DNA of 64,000 nucleotides from an uncultured Flavobacteriaceae bacterium (GCA_943787365.1 CALSMD010000001.1:186001-250000); one strand, 5' to 3'; positions 27,502-36,867 are shown, counted from the first letter of the stretch. A program made the numbers and translations. The notes: a model not told the origin generated them from the sequence alone.

Positions 27502-28260
27502 ATGAAAAAAATTACTTTTATTTTAACATTATTAATTTCCTCTTACGGTTTCGCGCAAAACGTTTCCACAGGCGTTGTGCAACTTGCATCTGATTTCACC
27601 GTCAATTTTCAAGTGAATGGTACGACTAACAAAGTTACTATGACCATGGTGGGACCTTCTAATGTTTGGTTAGCGGTTGCTCTAAATACAAGTGTTGGAA
27701 ATTCAATGGGTTCTGGAGGCGAAGATGTGATTCTATATGACAGTACAGGTCTAAAAGACCGTAATTTAACAGGAGGTCAAAATGCTCCAAATGTTGATGC
27801 TTCTCAAGATTGGACAGAATCAAGTAATACAGTAACCAGTGGCGTACGTACAATTGTAGCGACTAGAGACCTAAATACTAATGATAGCAATGATTATGTG
27901 TTTACGACCACAAACAACACAGCCCTTCCATTGCTTTGGGCAAAGGGTACTTCTACTACTTTAGGATATCATGGTGCTAGAGGTGGCGTTACTTCTACAT
28001 TGGGTACTGAAGCAATTGCTGTAATGCCAGAATTTGATGTGTATCCAAATCCAGCAGATTTAGAACTGAATGTAGAGTTTCCAGCGAGCATACAAAAAGC
28101 AACCGTTGCGGTGTACACTGTTTTAGGAAGCTTGGTTTTTCAAGCTGAAATGGACCAGTGGAATTCAAAAATCAATACGTCTGAGTGGAGTGCAGGAGTT
28201 TTTATTATGAACATTAGCACCCCTGATTTTTCTCAATCAAACCGTATTATTAAAAAATAA
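27502..28260 (+). CDS. DOMON-like domain protein with type IX secretion sorting domain
   Basis: This 252-residue secreted protein has a signal peptide ending YGFAQ. Residues 20-165 resemble a DOMON domain (VTMTMVGPSNVWLAVALNTS, EDVILYDSTGLKDRNLTGG, WAKGTSTTLGYHGARG), a fold that binds haem or sugar. The C-terminal 75 residues are a T9SS type A sorting domain (FDVYPNPADLELNVEFP ... FIMNISTPDFSQSNRIIKK). It should be exported through the Por machinery and attached to the cell surface. The DOMON call rests on pattern only. Confidence 0.8.
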   Translation: MKKITFILTLLISSYGFAQNVSTGVVQLASDFTVNFQVNGTTNKVTMTMVGPSNVWLAVALNTSVGNSMGSGGEDVILYDSTGLKDRNLTGGQNAPNVDASQDWTESSNTVTSGVRTIVATRDLNTNDSNDYVFTTTNNTALPLLWAKGTSTTLGYHGARGGVTSTLGTEAIAVMPEFDVYPNPADLELNVEFPASIQKATVAVYTVLGSLVFQAEMDQWNSKINTSEWSAGVFIMNISTPDFSQSNRIIKK

Positions 28261-28280
28261 CAACGATATATTATAATTTT

Positions 28281-28316
28281 AAAAACCATTAGATGTATTT
28301 CTAATGGTTTTTTTTT
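28281..28316 (+). terminator. Terminator after the DOMON/T9SS gene
   Basis: The perfect stem AAAAACCATTAGA / TCTAATGGTTTTT with a short loop is followed by T residues. It ends the OB-ankyrin-DOMON unit before the next gene at 28328. Confidence 0.9.
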
Positions 28317-28327
28317 AACTTTAACCA

Positions 28328-29179
28328 ATGAAAAAATCTCTTACTTCCCTGTTTTTACTTTTTAGTGTGATTCTTTTTTCTCAAGAAGATTTATTGAGTG
28401 AAATTGATACAGATGACCAAGCTCCTGTATATGCTTCGGCAGTATTCAAAGGGTTGAAGGTGATTAATTTTGAGTCCACAAAGTTAGTAGCCAAAAAAGG
28501 GTTTAACTTTATTGTATCGCACCGATTTGGAACGGTCAAAAATGGTTTTGAAAATCTTTTTGGATTGGACGAAGCCGTGACGCATTTGAACTTTGTGTAT
28601 GGAATTTCAGACAACTTTAATGTCAGTGCTTCTAGAAGCTCTAATCAAAAGATCTATGAAGTTGGTACTAAGTTTGGATTGCTTAAACAGCAAGAAGGTA
28701 AAATGCCATTTACAATCGTAGGATACGCCTCCATTTTAGCAAACACGGCACTGGATACGGACAACTTGCCTAAGTTGATTTTTGAGCACCGTTTGAGTTA
28801 TGTGGGACAATTATTGATTTCTCGTAAAATAACAAAAGAACTCTCTCTTTTAGTGGCTCCTACATTTTTTCATGACAACTACGTGATTGATGATTTACAA
28901 GAAAACTCTCAGTATGCAGTGGCATTTGGAAGCCGTTATAAGTTAGGAAAACGTTGGTCGGTGAATATGGAATATGGCATGCATTTGAACCGAAGCGCTA
29001 CTTCATTATACAACAACCCGTTTTCTATTGGAGTCGATTTAGAAACTGGAGGGCACATTTTCCAACTACATTTCACCAATTCTCAATCCATGAATACCAA
29101 CGGCGTTTTTGGAACCAGTACGGGTGATTGGGGCGAAGGCGATGTGTATTTTGGATTTAATCTAGCACGCTCGTTTTAA
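28328..29179 (+). CDS. DUF5777 outer-membrane beta-barrel protein
   Basis: This 283-residue protein has a signal peptide (LFLLFSVILFSQ) and alternating beta strands ending in the aromatic-terminated GDVYFGFNLARSF, typical of an outer-membrane barrel. It matches the DUF5777 family of Bacteroidota (FKGLKVINFESTKLVAKKGFNFIVSHRFG). The function is unknown. In many genomes this family lies near YceI and cytochrome genes, as here. Confidence 0.8.
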   Translation: MKKSLTSLFLLFSVILFSQEDLLSEIDTDDQAPVYASAVFKGLKVINFESTKLVAKKGFNFIVSHRFGTVKNGFENLFGLDEAVTHLNFVYGISDNFNVSASRSSNQKIYEVGTKFGLLKQQEGKMPFTIVGYASILANTALDTDNLPKLIFEHRLSYVGQLLISRKITKELSLLVAPTFFHDNYVIDDLQENSQYAVAFGSRYKLGKRWSVNMEYGMHLNRSATSLYNNPFSIGVDLETGGHIFQLHFTNSQSMNTNGVFGTSTGDWGEGDVYFGFNLARSF

Positions 29180-29196
29180 ATAGTGTCCCATAACAG

Positions 29197-30384
29197 TTAG
29201 TTTTCAAAGTCTATTTTAGTCACAATTTTTGGAATTTCACGAAGTTGCATTTCATTTTCGAGCTTATCAACTTGGTCTTTTAAATCTTTGGTTAAGATCT
29301 GTTTATTTCGCTTTTCCATAGGAGGATTTAGCTTTTCAGCATTTTCAAACTTAATAACATTTTCTAAAATATCTCTTGGGAGTTGTGTGCCAGCCTTGCT
29401 TAAAGTGTCTAAAAATTCACGTGCAAAAAACTCATCAATTTGAATACGCCTTTTGGTAGTGTGTGCAAATTTACCAATGATTCTACAAACATTATCGCGA
29501 TCTTCAGGGCTTAGCTTGTCAGCAAACTCATACTCTTCAATTTTCTTTAAACTTAAAATAATAGGTTCTAGAGCATCTTTGGTAATAATAAACACGTTAT
29601 AATCGCCAATATTGTAATGAAACTGATCAATGACATCTAAGGTGTTAGAAGGGATTACTAAAAACAAATCATTTTTCACATTATCATGCTTAGCATATTT
29701 TTTCAAACTTTCAGTTTGTAGCTTGATATATTTTGGGAAGTTTGTCAAATCGTCATTTGCGGGACTTTTAGCATCAAACACAACCAACTGATCCATGATT
29801 TCAATAGAATTATCAGGTTTGTTTCTGGGATGCGGAAAGTCTTCTTGACTGATGTAAGTAATAATGTTATTTCTACATATTTGTTGAATATGGTTTTGAA
29901 CATCTTTTTCGTGTTCAGACCATTTGTGTTTCATCTTCTCTAAAAAAACTTCCTTTTCTTTAACACGTTCATCGTTTAAACGGGCTTTCTCTTTTTCTAA
30001 AGAGTGCTGAAGGGTCACAGTAGCAGCAATGTTTTTATTCGATTCAAGTTGTCTGCCTTCTTCTGCTTTTTGTAATGAAATCGTTTCCCCTTTCAAATTA
30101 TTTCGCTCAATTTCGAGTCGTTTTATACCTTCTTCTAATTTTGCTTTTTCAATTTTAAGTTGTTCAAAGGCTTCTGTTTTTGCAGAAGCAATTTCTAACT
30201 GTTTATTTAAATTGGAAAGATTTGTTTCTTTTTCAATGCCTTCTTTTTCTAACTGTGAGATTCTAGAATCTTTCTGTTCTAATTGTTGTTCCAATTGCAG
30301 CTCAATACTGGTATTGGGTCGTTTTAAATATAAAGCCAGTAAAACAAAGCCAATCACAATACAAGCCAGAATGATAAATTCCAT
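29197..30384 (-). CDS. Coiled-coil membrane protein with RmuC-like domain
   Basis: The 395-residue protein has one N-terminal membrane helix (residues 3-19), a long coiled coil (about 30-160) and a C-terminal domain. The order is that of the RmuC family: a region like MDQLVVFDAKSPANDDLTNFPKYIKLQTESLKKYAKHD with an Asp...D-A-K core, as in nuclease-like folds. Similarity to classical RmuC is weak, and the charged motif is D-A-K rather than the usual D-x-K spacing with a following glutamate. It may be a DNA-recombination limiting nuclease or a divergent relative. Confidence 0.55.
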   Translation of the reverse strand: MEFIILACIVIGFVLLALYLKRPNTSIELQLEQQLEQKDSRISQLEKEGIEKETNLSNLNKQLEIASAKTEAFEQLKIEKAKLEEGIKRLEIERNNLKGETISLQKAEEGRQLESNKNIAATVTLQHSLEKEKARLNDERVKEKEVFLEKMKHKWSEHEKDVQNHIQQICRNNIITYISQEDFPHPRNKPDNSIEIMDQLVVFDAKSPANDDLTNFPKYIKLQTESLKKYAKHDNVKNDLFLVIPSNTLDVIDQFHYNIGDYNVFIITKDALEPIILSLKKIEEYEFADKLSPEDRDNVCRIIGKFAHTTKRRIQIDEFFAREFLDTLSKAGTQLPRDILENVIKFENAEKLNPPMEKRNKQILTKDLKDQVDKLENEMQLREIPKIVTKIDFEN

Positions 30385-30448
30385 AATAGATAAGTTAAAC
30401 CTTTTAAAAAGGTGTTTGGTTAAAAGAAAATCAAAAGAGATGAATCTC

Positions 30449-30946
30449 TTAGGCTAAATTAAGATATTTTTTCTGAACAAAATTAAACCCAAGAATCATC
30501 ACACCAGAATAAAAGAAATCTCCTAAAAGTGAATTTCTAAAAAATGGAATTGCAAGGGTGTAGCATTCGATGAAACCTGTTAAGTTTTTTGGATAAGACA
30601 GAAGCCATACGCCAAAATTAGTAATGACGAAAAAACTAACACTGCCTAAGAGAATTGTAAAGACACTCGGTTTTTTGGTTTGGGTTCCAATAAAACTGAC
30701 CCCTAAAAAGGCAGCATATACAAAGATTGAAATGGAATGAAACCCTAGAAACAAATCCGATAATATCATGATAAAAATTGGCACTAAATACGCCATAGAT
30801 TTATTGGTAAAATAAAGACCACCAAAAAGAGCAATTGCGGTAATAGGAGTGAAATTTGGGAGGTGGGGCATCAGTCTAAATAAAATAGCAACAAGCATAA
30901 ATGCTATTATAACGATTTGTTTTTTAGACAAGTAGGTATTTGACAT
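30449..30946 (-). CDS. DUF6580 integral membrane protein
   Basis: This 165-residue protein has about five membrane segments and the family-typical start LFRLMPHLPNFTPITAIALFGGLYF and the motif MILSDLFLGFH. DUF6580 proteins resemble the S-components of ECF vitamin transporters in size and topology, but no ligand is known. It is divergent from the cobalamin-riboswitch-controlled btuB gene, sharing a 340-bp intergenic region, which hints at a cobalamin or cobalt link. Confidence 0.8.
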   Translation of the reverse strand: MSNTYLSKKQIVIIAFMLVAILFRLMPHLPNFTPITAIALFGGLYFTNKSMAYLVPIFIMILSDLFLGFHSISIFVYAAFLGVSFIGTQTKKPSVFTILLGSVSFFVITNFGVWLLSYPKNLTGFIECYTLAIPFFRNSLLGDFFYSGVMILGFNFVQKKYLNLA

Positions 30947-31011
30947 AGGAATTATTTTCTACAAAAATAATAATAATTCGATTAATTCCATCTATATGTA
31001 TTAGAATTTTT

Positions 31012-31019
31012 TACATTTG
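31012..31019 (+). promoter_or_regulatory. -7 box of the btuB transcript
   Basis: TACATTTG matches TAnnTTTG, about 30 bp before the riboswitch begins. No clear -33 TTG is present at the expected distance. Confidence 0.45.
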
Positions 31020-31044
31020 ACCCGAATTTTGGTTTGGATATTTG

Positions 31045-31210
31045 CTTTATGAATATTCAATTAAAAGGGAATCTGGTTAAAATCCAGAGCTGTTCCCGCA
31101 ACTGTATACTTAGTTTTGCGTTTGCAAAATGCTTTTGATACTATTCTTTGTCACTGGAAATTTCTGGGAAGACTCATCAAAAGACGTAAGCCAGGAGACC
31201 TGCCTTATTC
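31045..31210 (+). promoter_or_regulatory. Cobalamin (B12) riboswitch
   Basis: The leader contains GGGAATCTGGTTAAAATCC, CAGAGCTGTTCCCGCAACTG and the B12 box GTAAGCCAGGAGACCTGCC at 31187-31205, all conserved elements of the AdoCbl riboswitch. It lies 80 bp upstream of the btuB-like receptor gene. By family knowledge it turns expression off when cobalamin is plentiful. The rest of the intergenic stretch (30947-31289) shows only the promoter box and a small hairpin near 31248-31263. Confidence 0.95.
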
Positions 31211-31289
31211 AAAAAACAATGTTAAACTTTCGGGATAGAAGTTTTCATACTAAAAAGTATGCCTTATTATCTCGAGTAATTAAATTTAA

Positions 31290-33137
31290 ATGACCTACAA
31301 ATCCTACGTATTAATCGCACTATTTCTATGTGCTCAAACTCAAATCAGTGCTCAAACCGTTTCTGAAGAATCTCTTGATGAAGTGGTCGTCACCGATTCT
31401 CGTTTTAAATTAAAACGTGAAAATTCTGGTAAAACAGTGATTAAAATTTCTCAACAAGAAATAGAAAACAACCAAGGGCGAACCATTTCAGAATTAATTA
31501 ATACTAAAAGTGGAATCGAAATTAATGGCAGTCGAAGCAATGCCGGGCAAAATTTAGGAGTCTATGTTCGTGGTGGACGAAACCGTCAAGTGTTGGTTTT
31601 AATTGATGGCATTCAAGTGAGTGATCCGTCTCAAATCTCTGGAGGTTATGATTTTAGATTGCTTAATCTTAATCAAATCGAATCCATTGAAATTATCAAA
31701 GGAGCTGCAAGTACACTGTACGGCAGTGGTGCCGCCGCCGCCGTTGTCAATATTACAACCAAAGCTGCCAATGCAAAAAAAATAAGTGCTTTTATTTCCT
31801 CGAGTATAGGAACAAATCAAACGGAATCCGATCAAAACTATAACATAGCAGATTTTAATAACAGCGTCGCTTTTAGTGGCACAGTTAATAAATTCACGTA
31901 CCGAGCTGCTTTTAACAATCAATTTTCGGATGGTCTTTCTGCTGCAATTAGCGATACCAATGAGAAAGATGCGTATTCTAAATATGGTCTAGACGCCAAC
32001 CTTGGCTATCAATTCAGTACTGCTTTTTCTTTAAATGTGTATGGAAATTTAACAGATACAAAATCAGATATTGATGGCTATGATGCGAGTTTTAATTTTG
32101 TGGATACCAACGATGAATTTAACAGCAAACAAGCGCGTGTAGGATTGTCATCTCAATTCAAATACAATAAGGGAAGTCTTAATTTGAATGCAGCCTTTAG
32201 TGAATATGATAGAGAATTTGTTTCTACGTTTCCATCGCTGTATAAATCCAAAAACCTTGTGTTAGATGTGTATAATAAATATGTGTTTGACGATGCATTT
32301 TTTACGATTATTGGACTGAATGTTATTGAAAATAATGCCACCTTCACGACTGATGAAACCTTTGATATTACAGATCCTTATGCTAATTTTGTGTATGTTT
32401 CAGACTTTGGTTTTCACATGAATGCAGGGGTGCGTTTGAACAATCACAACGCATACGGATCTCATTTTATATATAATTTTAATCCATCCTTCACGCTTAA
32501 ATCGAATAAGGGATATACAAAATTTTTCGGGTCTTACAGTACTTCTTTTATCACGCCTTCCTTATCTCATTTGTATGGAAATTTTGGAGCAAACCCTAAC
32601 TTAGAACCAGAAGAAAATTTAACCATAGAAGCGGGGATAGCTTTTAAATTGAATGACAATTTCAGAATTTCTGGGTTGTTCTTTAATAGGGAAGAAAAAA
32701 ACACGGTTTTATGGATTGATGGCGGATATCTGAATGCGGCGGATTTATTACACGCAAAAGGCGTTGAGATTGAATTGAAAGCAACACTTTTAGAAAAACT
32801 ATCTATTGAAACCAACTATACCTTTGTTGAATATAAAGAAGCGTTGGCACGTAGAATCCCTAAACACAAAGCGAATGTTCAATTGGGTTACGAAGTTTCA
32901 AAAACCACCTTTGCATCTTTGTCTTACCAATATACAGACGATAGATTTGAAAATAGTTTCGTACCGAATTTAGAGAGTTTTAGCGTATTGAATTTCTATA
33001 TCAGTCATAGTGCCTTAAAAAATAAAGTGACATTTTTTGCCGGTCTTGATAATCTTTTAAACGAAGCTTACGAAGACATTCCTGGCTATGCAACCAAAGG
33101 GCGAAATGTGAGATTAGGGTTTAATCTTACCCTTTAA
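31290..33137 (+). CDS. btuB: TonB-dependent cobalamin receptor
   Basis: This 615-residue outer-membrane receptor has a signal peptide ending QISAQ, a TonB-box region (LDEVVVTDSRF), a plug domain (ISELINTKSGIEINGSRSNAGQNLGVYVRGGRNRQVLVLIDGIQVSDP) and a 22-strand barrel ending in GRNVRLGFNLTL. Size and plug match BtuB. The upstream cobalamin riboswitch supports uptake of B12 or corrinoids rather than iron. No btuCDF genes are in the window. Confidence 0.93.
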   Translation: MTYKSYVLIALFLCAQTQISAQTVSEESLDEVVVTDSRFKLKRENSGKTVIKISQQEIENNQGRTISELINTKSGIEINGSRSNAGQNLGVYVRGGRNRQVLVLIDGIQVSDPSQISGGYDFRLLNLNQIESIEIIKGAASTLYGSGAAAAVVNITTKAANAKKISAFISSSIGTNQTESDQNYNIADFNNSVAFSGTVNKFTYRAAFNNQFSDGLSAAISDTNEKDAYSKYGLDANLGYQFSTAFSLNVYGNLTDTKSDIDGYDASFNFVDTNDEFNSKQARVGLSSQFKYNKGSLNLNAAFSEYDREFVSTFPSLYKSKNLVLDVYNKYVFDDAFFTIIGLNVIENNATFTTDETFDITDPYANFVYVSDFGFHMNAGVRLNNHNAYGSHFIYNFNPSFTLKSNKGYTKFFGSYSTSFITPSLSHLYGNFGANPNLEPEENLTIEAGIAFKLNDNFRISGLFFNREEKNTVLWIDGGYLNAADLLHAKGVEIELKATLLEKLSIETNYTFVEYKEALARRIPKHKANVQLGYEVSKTTFASLSYQYTDDRFENSFVPNLESFSVLNFYISHSALKNKVTFFAGLDNLLNEAYEDIPGYATKGRNVRLGFNLTL

Positions 33138-33147
33138 TAATCAACAG

Positions 33148-34554
33148 CTAATCAAGATACATCTCTTGTGAATGTGGTTTAAACGAATTCGAATCTAGGA
33201 TTGGGTTGATACCATGAACATCAATCGCAAACCTTCCAGCTTGAATTGCTGCGAGGGCAGCGGCGAGCAAAGGTTCATTGACATCTCCTAAAACACCATA
33301 ATTTGAAACGGTTTCTTTCACTTCAATAGTTGGTGTCAATCCCGTGGACGGAACTGCTTGGTCGTCTTTGTTTACGGTGATGGCGACCAACGGTTGTAGC
33401 GCATATAAATGACCCGAATTGGCGCCTTGTCTTTGAAAATCTGGAGAATCATAAAGCGTTATAGATGCTTGCGATTTCCCAACAGTTTTAGTACCAATTT
33501 GCACCACATCGATATAGGATCTTAGGCTGTTCACAATCATTTCACTTGCGGATGCCGAACTTCCTGTGGTGATGACATATACTTTGTCTAGACCCACCGA
33601 GTTAATGGCGTCTCCTTCTGATAGCGTGCTTGTGAAATCGTAATTGGTATTGTTACTCTGTAAGTCGCTATTGTACTGTAGTTTCGCGAAAATTCCATTA
33701 GAAAGACCTGTAATCATACTCCCTAAAGCGGTCGCAGAATTTACACTCCCTCCGGGATTGTAGCGCAAGTCCAATATCAATTTTTGAATGTTTTGTGCTT
33801 GAAATTCTCCAAAAGCGGTATTCAGTTGTGCGTCATAATCGGCCACAAACCCGTTGTACATTAAATAGCCTATGTTTTCATTGTTTACAGTGATTACTTC
33901 TGATTTGAAAATTGGGTTTTCAGAATAAACGGTTTTGGTAAGTGTGATTGTTTCTGTTCCGTCTGTAAGACTGTCATCTTCTGGAACATCTGTTCCGTTT
34001 GTATTGTATGTTGCTAAATGAATGGTATAAGTTTCACTGCTTAAAAGCGTACGAAGATTATCTTCTGTTAGGGTGACACCATCAATTTTATTAAAAACGT
34101 GCCCTCGGGTCAAAGTGGTTGCACTCGCGTTGCTATTTGGTTGTACCAAACGCACAATTCCAAACGCATCGCTAGAACTCCCTGGTGCATAATAGAAATT
34201 AAATTCAGCGCCATTGGTTTTAGTAACCCCACTAAATTGTTGTTCAAGAGCAATATAATCATTTGTAATCCAACTAAAACGATCGACCGTTTCTCGGTTA
34301 TAAATTAAACTTTCAAACAAACCTTCAGGGCTTTCATAGCCGTTTAAAAAACTTTGATAGTCACTGTCTGACCCAAAACGATCGTTGGCCAAGTTTGGAC
34401 TGTCATCTTTGTAGAGATAGGCAAAATTCATTGCTTTCCAAACAAAATTTTTGATATCTGAGTTTCCTGAAGCGGTATCATCATTATCTTCAAAACAACT
34501 GAAAGTAAGACTAAAAACAAGGGAAAGAAGTGCGAATTTAAAAATGGAGTTCAT
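33148..34554 (-). CDS. S41-family peptidase lipoprotein (C-terminal processing type)
   Basis: The 468-residue lipoprotein has a signal ending LTFSCFED. It carries a PDZ-like region (about residues 110-200) and a peptidase S41 domain with LILDLRYNPGGSVNSA, the nucleophile in TGSSASASEMI near residue 335 and the general-base lysine in TVGKSQASI near 360, forming the Ser-Lys dyad. It should process or degrade periplasmic proteins. It is convergent with btuB (10 bp) and divergent from the ECF sigma gene. Confidence 0.9.
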   Translation of the reverse strand: MNSIFKFALLSLVFSLTFSCFEDNDDTASGNSDIKNFVWKAMNFAYLYKDDSPNLANDRFGSDSDYQSFLNGYESPEGLFESLIYNRETVDRFSWITNDYIALEQQFSGVTKTNGAEFNFYYAPGSSSDAFGIVRLVQPNSNASATTLTRGHVFNKIDGVTLTEDNLRTLLSSETYTIHLATYNTNGTDVPEDDSLTDGTETITLTKTVYSENPIFKSEVITVNNENIGYLMYNGFVADYDAQLNTAFGEFQAQNIQKLILDLRYNPGGSVNSATALGSMITGLSNGIFAKLQYNSDLQSNNTNYDFTSTLSEGDAINSVGLDKVYVITTGSSASASEMIVNSLRSYIDVVQIGTKTVGKSQASITLYDSPDFQRQGANSGHLYALQPLVAITVNKDDQAVPSTGLTPTIEVKETVSNYGVLGDVNEPLLAAALAAIQAGRFAIDVHGINPILDSNSFKPHSQEMYLD

Positions 34555-34755
34555 AAATAAGGTTTAAATTGTTTGGTTACTTATCAAAGTAACTTTTATT
34601 ATTGCTTTTAAAATGGGTGATTTGAAGCCTTTTTTTTATAGCTTTGAATCTTAGACGTCTAAATTAAACTAATTATTAGAAAACAAAAATTATTTCACAT
34701 TCTTGTAACAAAAAAAAACATGAGTCGTCTTTAATTTATAAGCTCCCAACCTACG

Positions 34756-35271
34756 ATGAACGAAAGAGAATATTTAAAAATTGTCACTCCTTTTAAGGAT
34801 AAAATTTTCCGAGTGGCGAGACGTTTGTTGGTATCGGTTGAGGAAGCAGAGGATGCGACACAAGAAGTTCTTTTGAAATTATGGAACAATCGGCAAAAAT
34901 TTAAGGACTATAACAGTCCTGAAGCATTTGCAATGACAATGACAAAAAATTGGTGCTTTGATCGATTAAAATCAAAACAAGCACAAAATTTAAAAATAGT
35001 ACATAACAATTATGAAGACCATTCACAATCCTTACAAAAATCAATAGAGGTTAATGACAGTCTTCGCTGGGTAGAGAAACACATGGAAGCGTTGCCCGAA
35101 AAACAAAAATTAATATTACAACTCAGAGATATTGAACAGTATGAGTTTAATGAAATAGCAAAAATACTAGACATGTCCGAAGCCACCATCAGAGTTTCAC
35201 TGTCGAGAGCAAGAAAATCAATAAGAGAAAAATTAACAAAGACCCATAATTATGGAATTAAAAAACATTGA
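34756..35271 (+). CDS. ECF-type RNA polymerase sigma factor
   Basis: The 171-residue protein has sigma region 2 (VEEAEDATQEVLLKLWNNRQKF ... AMTMTKNWCFDRLKSKQ) and region 4 with a helix-turn-helix (LPEKQKLILQLRDIEQYEFNEIAKILDMSEATIRVSLSRARKSIREKL). The product redirects RNA polymerase to a small regulon. It heads an operon with a membrane protein and two DUF4252 genes and overlaps the next gene by 20 bp, as sigma/anti-sigma pairs commonly do. Confidence 0.95.
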   Translation: MNEREYLKIVTPFKDKIFRVARRLLVSVEEAEDATQEVLLKLWNNRQKFKDYNSPEAFAMTMTKNWCFDRLKSKQAQNLKIVHNNYEDHSQSLQKSIEVNDSLRWVEKHMEALPEKQKLILQLRDIEQYEFNEIAKILDMSEATIRVSLSRARKSIREKLTKTHNYGIKKH

Positions 35272-35740
35272 AAGTCTTTTAGAAAAGTACGAAGAAGGGC
35301 AGACAAGCTTACAAGAAGAAGCACAGTTAAAACACTATTTTACAACTGAAACTGTGGCGCCTCACTTGGAAGTTTACCGCTCACTATTCACTTATTTTGT
35401 ATCGGATAAGCAGCTTTCCTATCAAAGACCTTTACCCGCGACACGCCGCAACTCCAACAAATACCGTTGGTTTGCATCGGCTGCTGTCGTCACCATTATG
35501 TTTACTGCTTTTATGACGCTCACCTCAAAGGATGAATTTATCAAGCTCTCTAATGAAGAACAATTTGCTTATAATGAAACCTTGAAAGCCTTTGATTTAA
35601 TTTCGAATCAGATGCATAAAGGAGCAGCACCCTTAAATGCTTTAAACATGATTTCTACTTCTTTTGAACAAGGGCAACAAAATGTTGTTTTTTTAGAAGA
35701 ATTTAATAACTCGACCAACAAAATATTTAACATTAAATAA
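35252..35740 (+). CDS. Putative anti-sigma factor (single-pass membrane protein)
   Basis: This 162-residue protein has a charged cytoplasmic N-terminus (about 65 residues), one membrane segment (FASAAVVTIMFTAFMTL near residue 75) and a C-terminal extracytoplasmic part. The layout, and its 20-bp overlap with the ECF sigma gene, are those of a membrane anti-sigma factor. No canonical zinc-binding H-x3-C-x2-C motif is present, so the assignment rests on context. Confidence 0.7.
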   Translation: MELKNIESLLEKYEEGQTSLQEEAQLKHYFTTETVAPHLEVYRSLFTYFVSDKQLSYQRPLPATRRNSNKYRWFASAAVVTIMFTAFMTLTSKDEFIKLSNEEQFAYNETLKAFDLISNQMHKGAAPLNALNMISTSFEQGQQNVVFLEEFNNSTNKIFNIK

Positions 35741-35760
35741 TTAAATCTAAATTTAAAAAA

Positions 35761-36327
35761 ATGAAAAAAATTGTAGTAATTCTTAGTTTGCTTATGGCTC
35801 CGATAGCCATCTCAGCGCAAAGCATATTTGAAAAATATGAAGATCAAGAACATGTGACTTCTGTGGTTGTGAACCAAAAGATGTTTAAAATGTTGGCCAA
35901 TATTGATATTCAAACCAATGATCCCGATTCTGATGCTTTTATAAACCAAGTCAAAATGCTGGATAATTTAACTGTTTTTACAACCGATAATATGGATGTT
36001 TCAAATTCCATGAAAAAAGATGTTGAGAAATACATCAAAAGTTCCAAGCTCGAGGAGCTCATGCGAATCAAAGATGGCGATCAAACCGTTAATTTCTTTG
36101 TTTTAGAAGGTAAAGACGATAACCATGTAAAAGAACTCCTCATGTTTGTGAATGGCTTGGGAGATCTCACCAAAAATGAAAACATCTCTATTAATGGGAA
36201 ACAACGTGTGATTGAAACGGTTCTGTTATCTCTCACTGGAGATATTGATTTACGTCAAGTTTCAAAACTCACAAATCAGTTGAATGTCCCCGGTGGAGAG
36301 CAACTTAAAAAAGCAACTAAAAAATAA
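35761..36327 (+). CDS. DUF4252 secreted protein (first of pair)
   Basis: This 188-residue protein has a signal peptide ending IAISAQ and a DUF4252 domain (EHVTSVVVNQKMFKMLANID ... KLEELMRIKDGDQTVNFFVLEG). The family is Bacteroidota-specific and typically follows an ECF sigma gene. Its role is unknown, though signalling or envelope sensing has been supposed from context. It abuts the second DUF4252 gene with no gap. Confidence 0.85.
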   Translation: MKKIVVILSLLMAPIAISAQSIFEKYEDQEHVTSVVVNQKMFKMLANIDIQTNDPDSDAFINQVKMLDNLTVFTTDNMDVSNSMKKDVEKYIKSSKLEELMRIKDGDQTVNFFVLEGKDDNHVKELLMFVNGLGDLTKNENISINGKQRVIETVLLSLTGDIDLRQVSKLTNQLNVPGGEQLKKATKK

Positions 36328-36867
36328 ATGAAGACGCTCCTTAAATTTTCAACAATTTTTGGTGTATTCCTTGTTTTAGGATGTTCACCTGAATTAACAC
36401 TACAAACCTATTTTGTAGAGCACCAAGAGGCCTCTGGTTTTATGTCTGTGGACATTCCGATGTCCTTTCTAAATCCCGATAAAATTGAGCTTTCAGACGT
36501 TCAAGAAGAGGCGATTGATTCCATCGACAAACTCAATATGCTTGCCTATAGTTTGAGTGATGGAACTGAGGAAGAATTTAATGCTGAATTGGCTAAAGTC
36601 AAAACCATTTTAAAAGCAGAAAAATACAACGATCTGATGCGTGGTGGCAATTCTACAGACGGGAAACTCTACATTAAGTATATAGGAGAAGATTCCGAAA
36701 TAGACGAACTCATTGTGTTTGGTTTTTCTCAAGACAATGGATTTGCCATCATCAGAGTTTTAGGGGACAATATGGAGCTCTCTAAAATTTTGAAACTCGA
36801 GACAGTTGTGGATCAGTTTGATACTGAAAACGCAAATGTCGAAGATTTTATGAAATTCTTACTGTAG
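36328..36867 (+). CDS. DUF4252 lipoprotein (second of pair)
   Basis: The 179-residue protein begins with a lipoprotein signal (FLVLGCSPE) followed by a diverged DUF4252 domain (KLNMLAYSLSDGTEEEFNAELAKVKTILKAEKYNDLMRGG). It is paralogous to the preceding gene but lipidated, so the pair may work as one soluble and one membrane-attached partner. It is the last gene of the sigma operon. Confidence 0.82.
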   Translation: MKTLLKFSTIFGVFLVLGCSPELTLQTYFVEHQEASGFMSVDIPMSFLNPDKIELSDVQEEAIDSIDKLNMLAYSLSDGTEEEFNAELAKVKTILKAEKYNDLMRGGNSTDGKLYIKYIGEDSEIDELIVFGFSQDNGFAIIRVLGDNMELSKILKLETVVDQFDTENANVEDFMKFLL

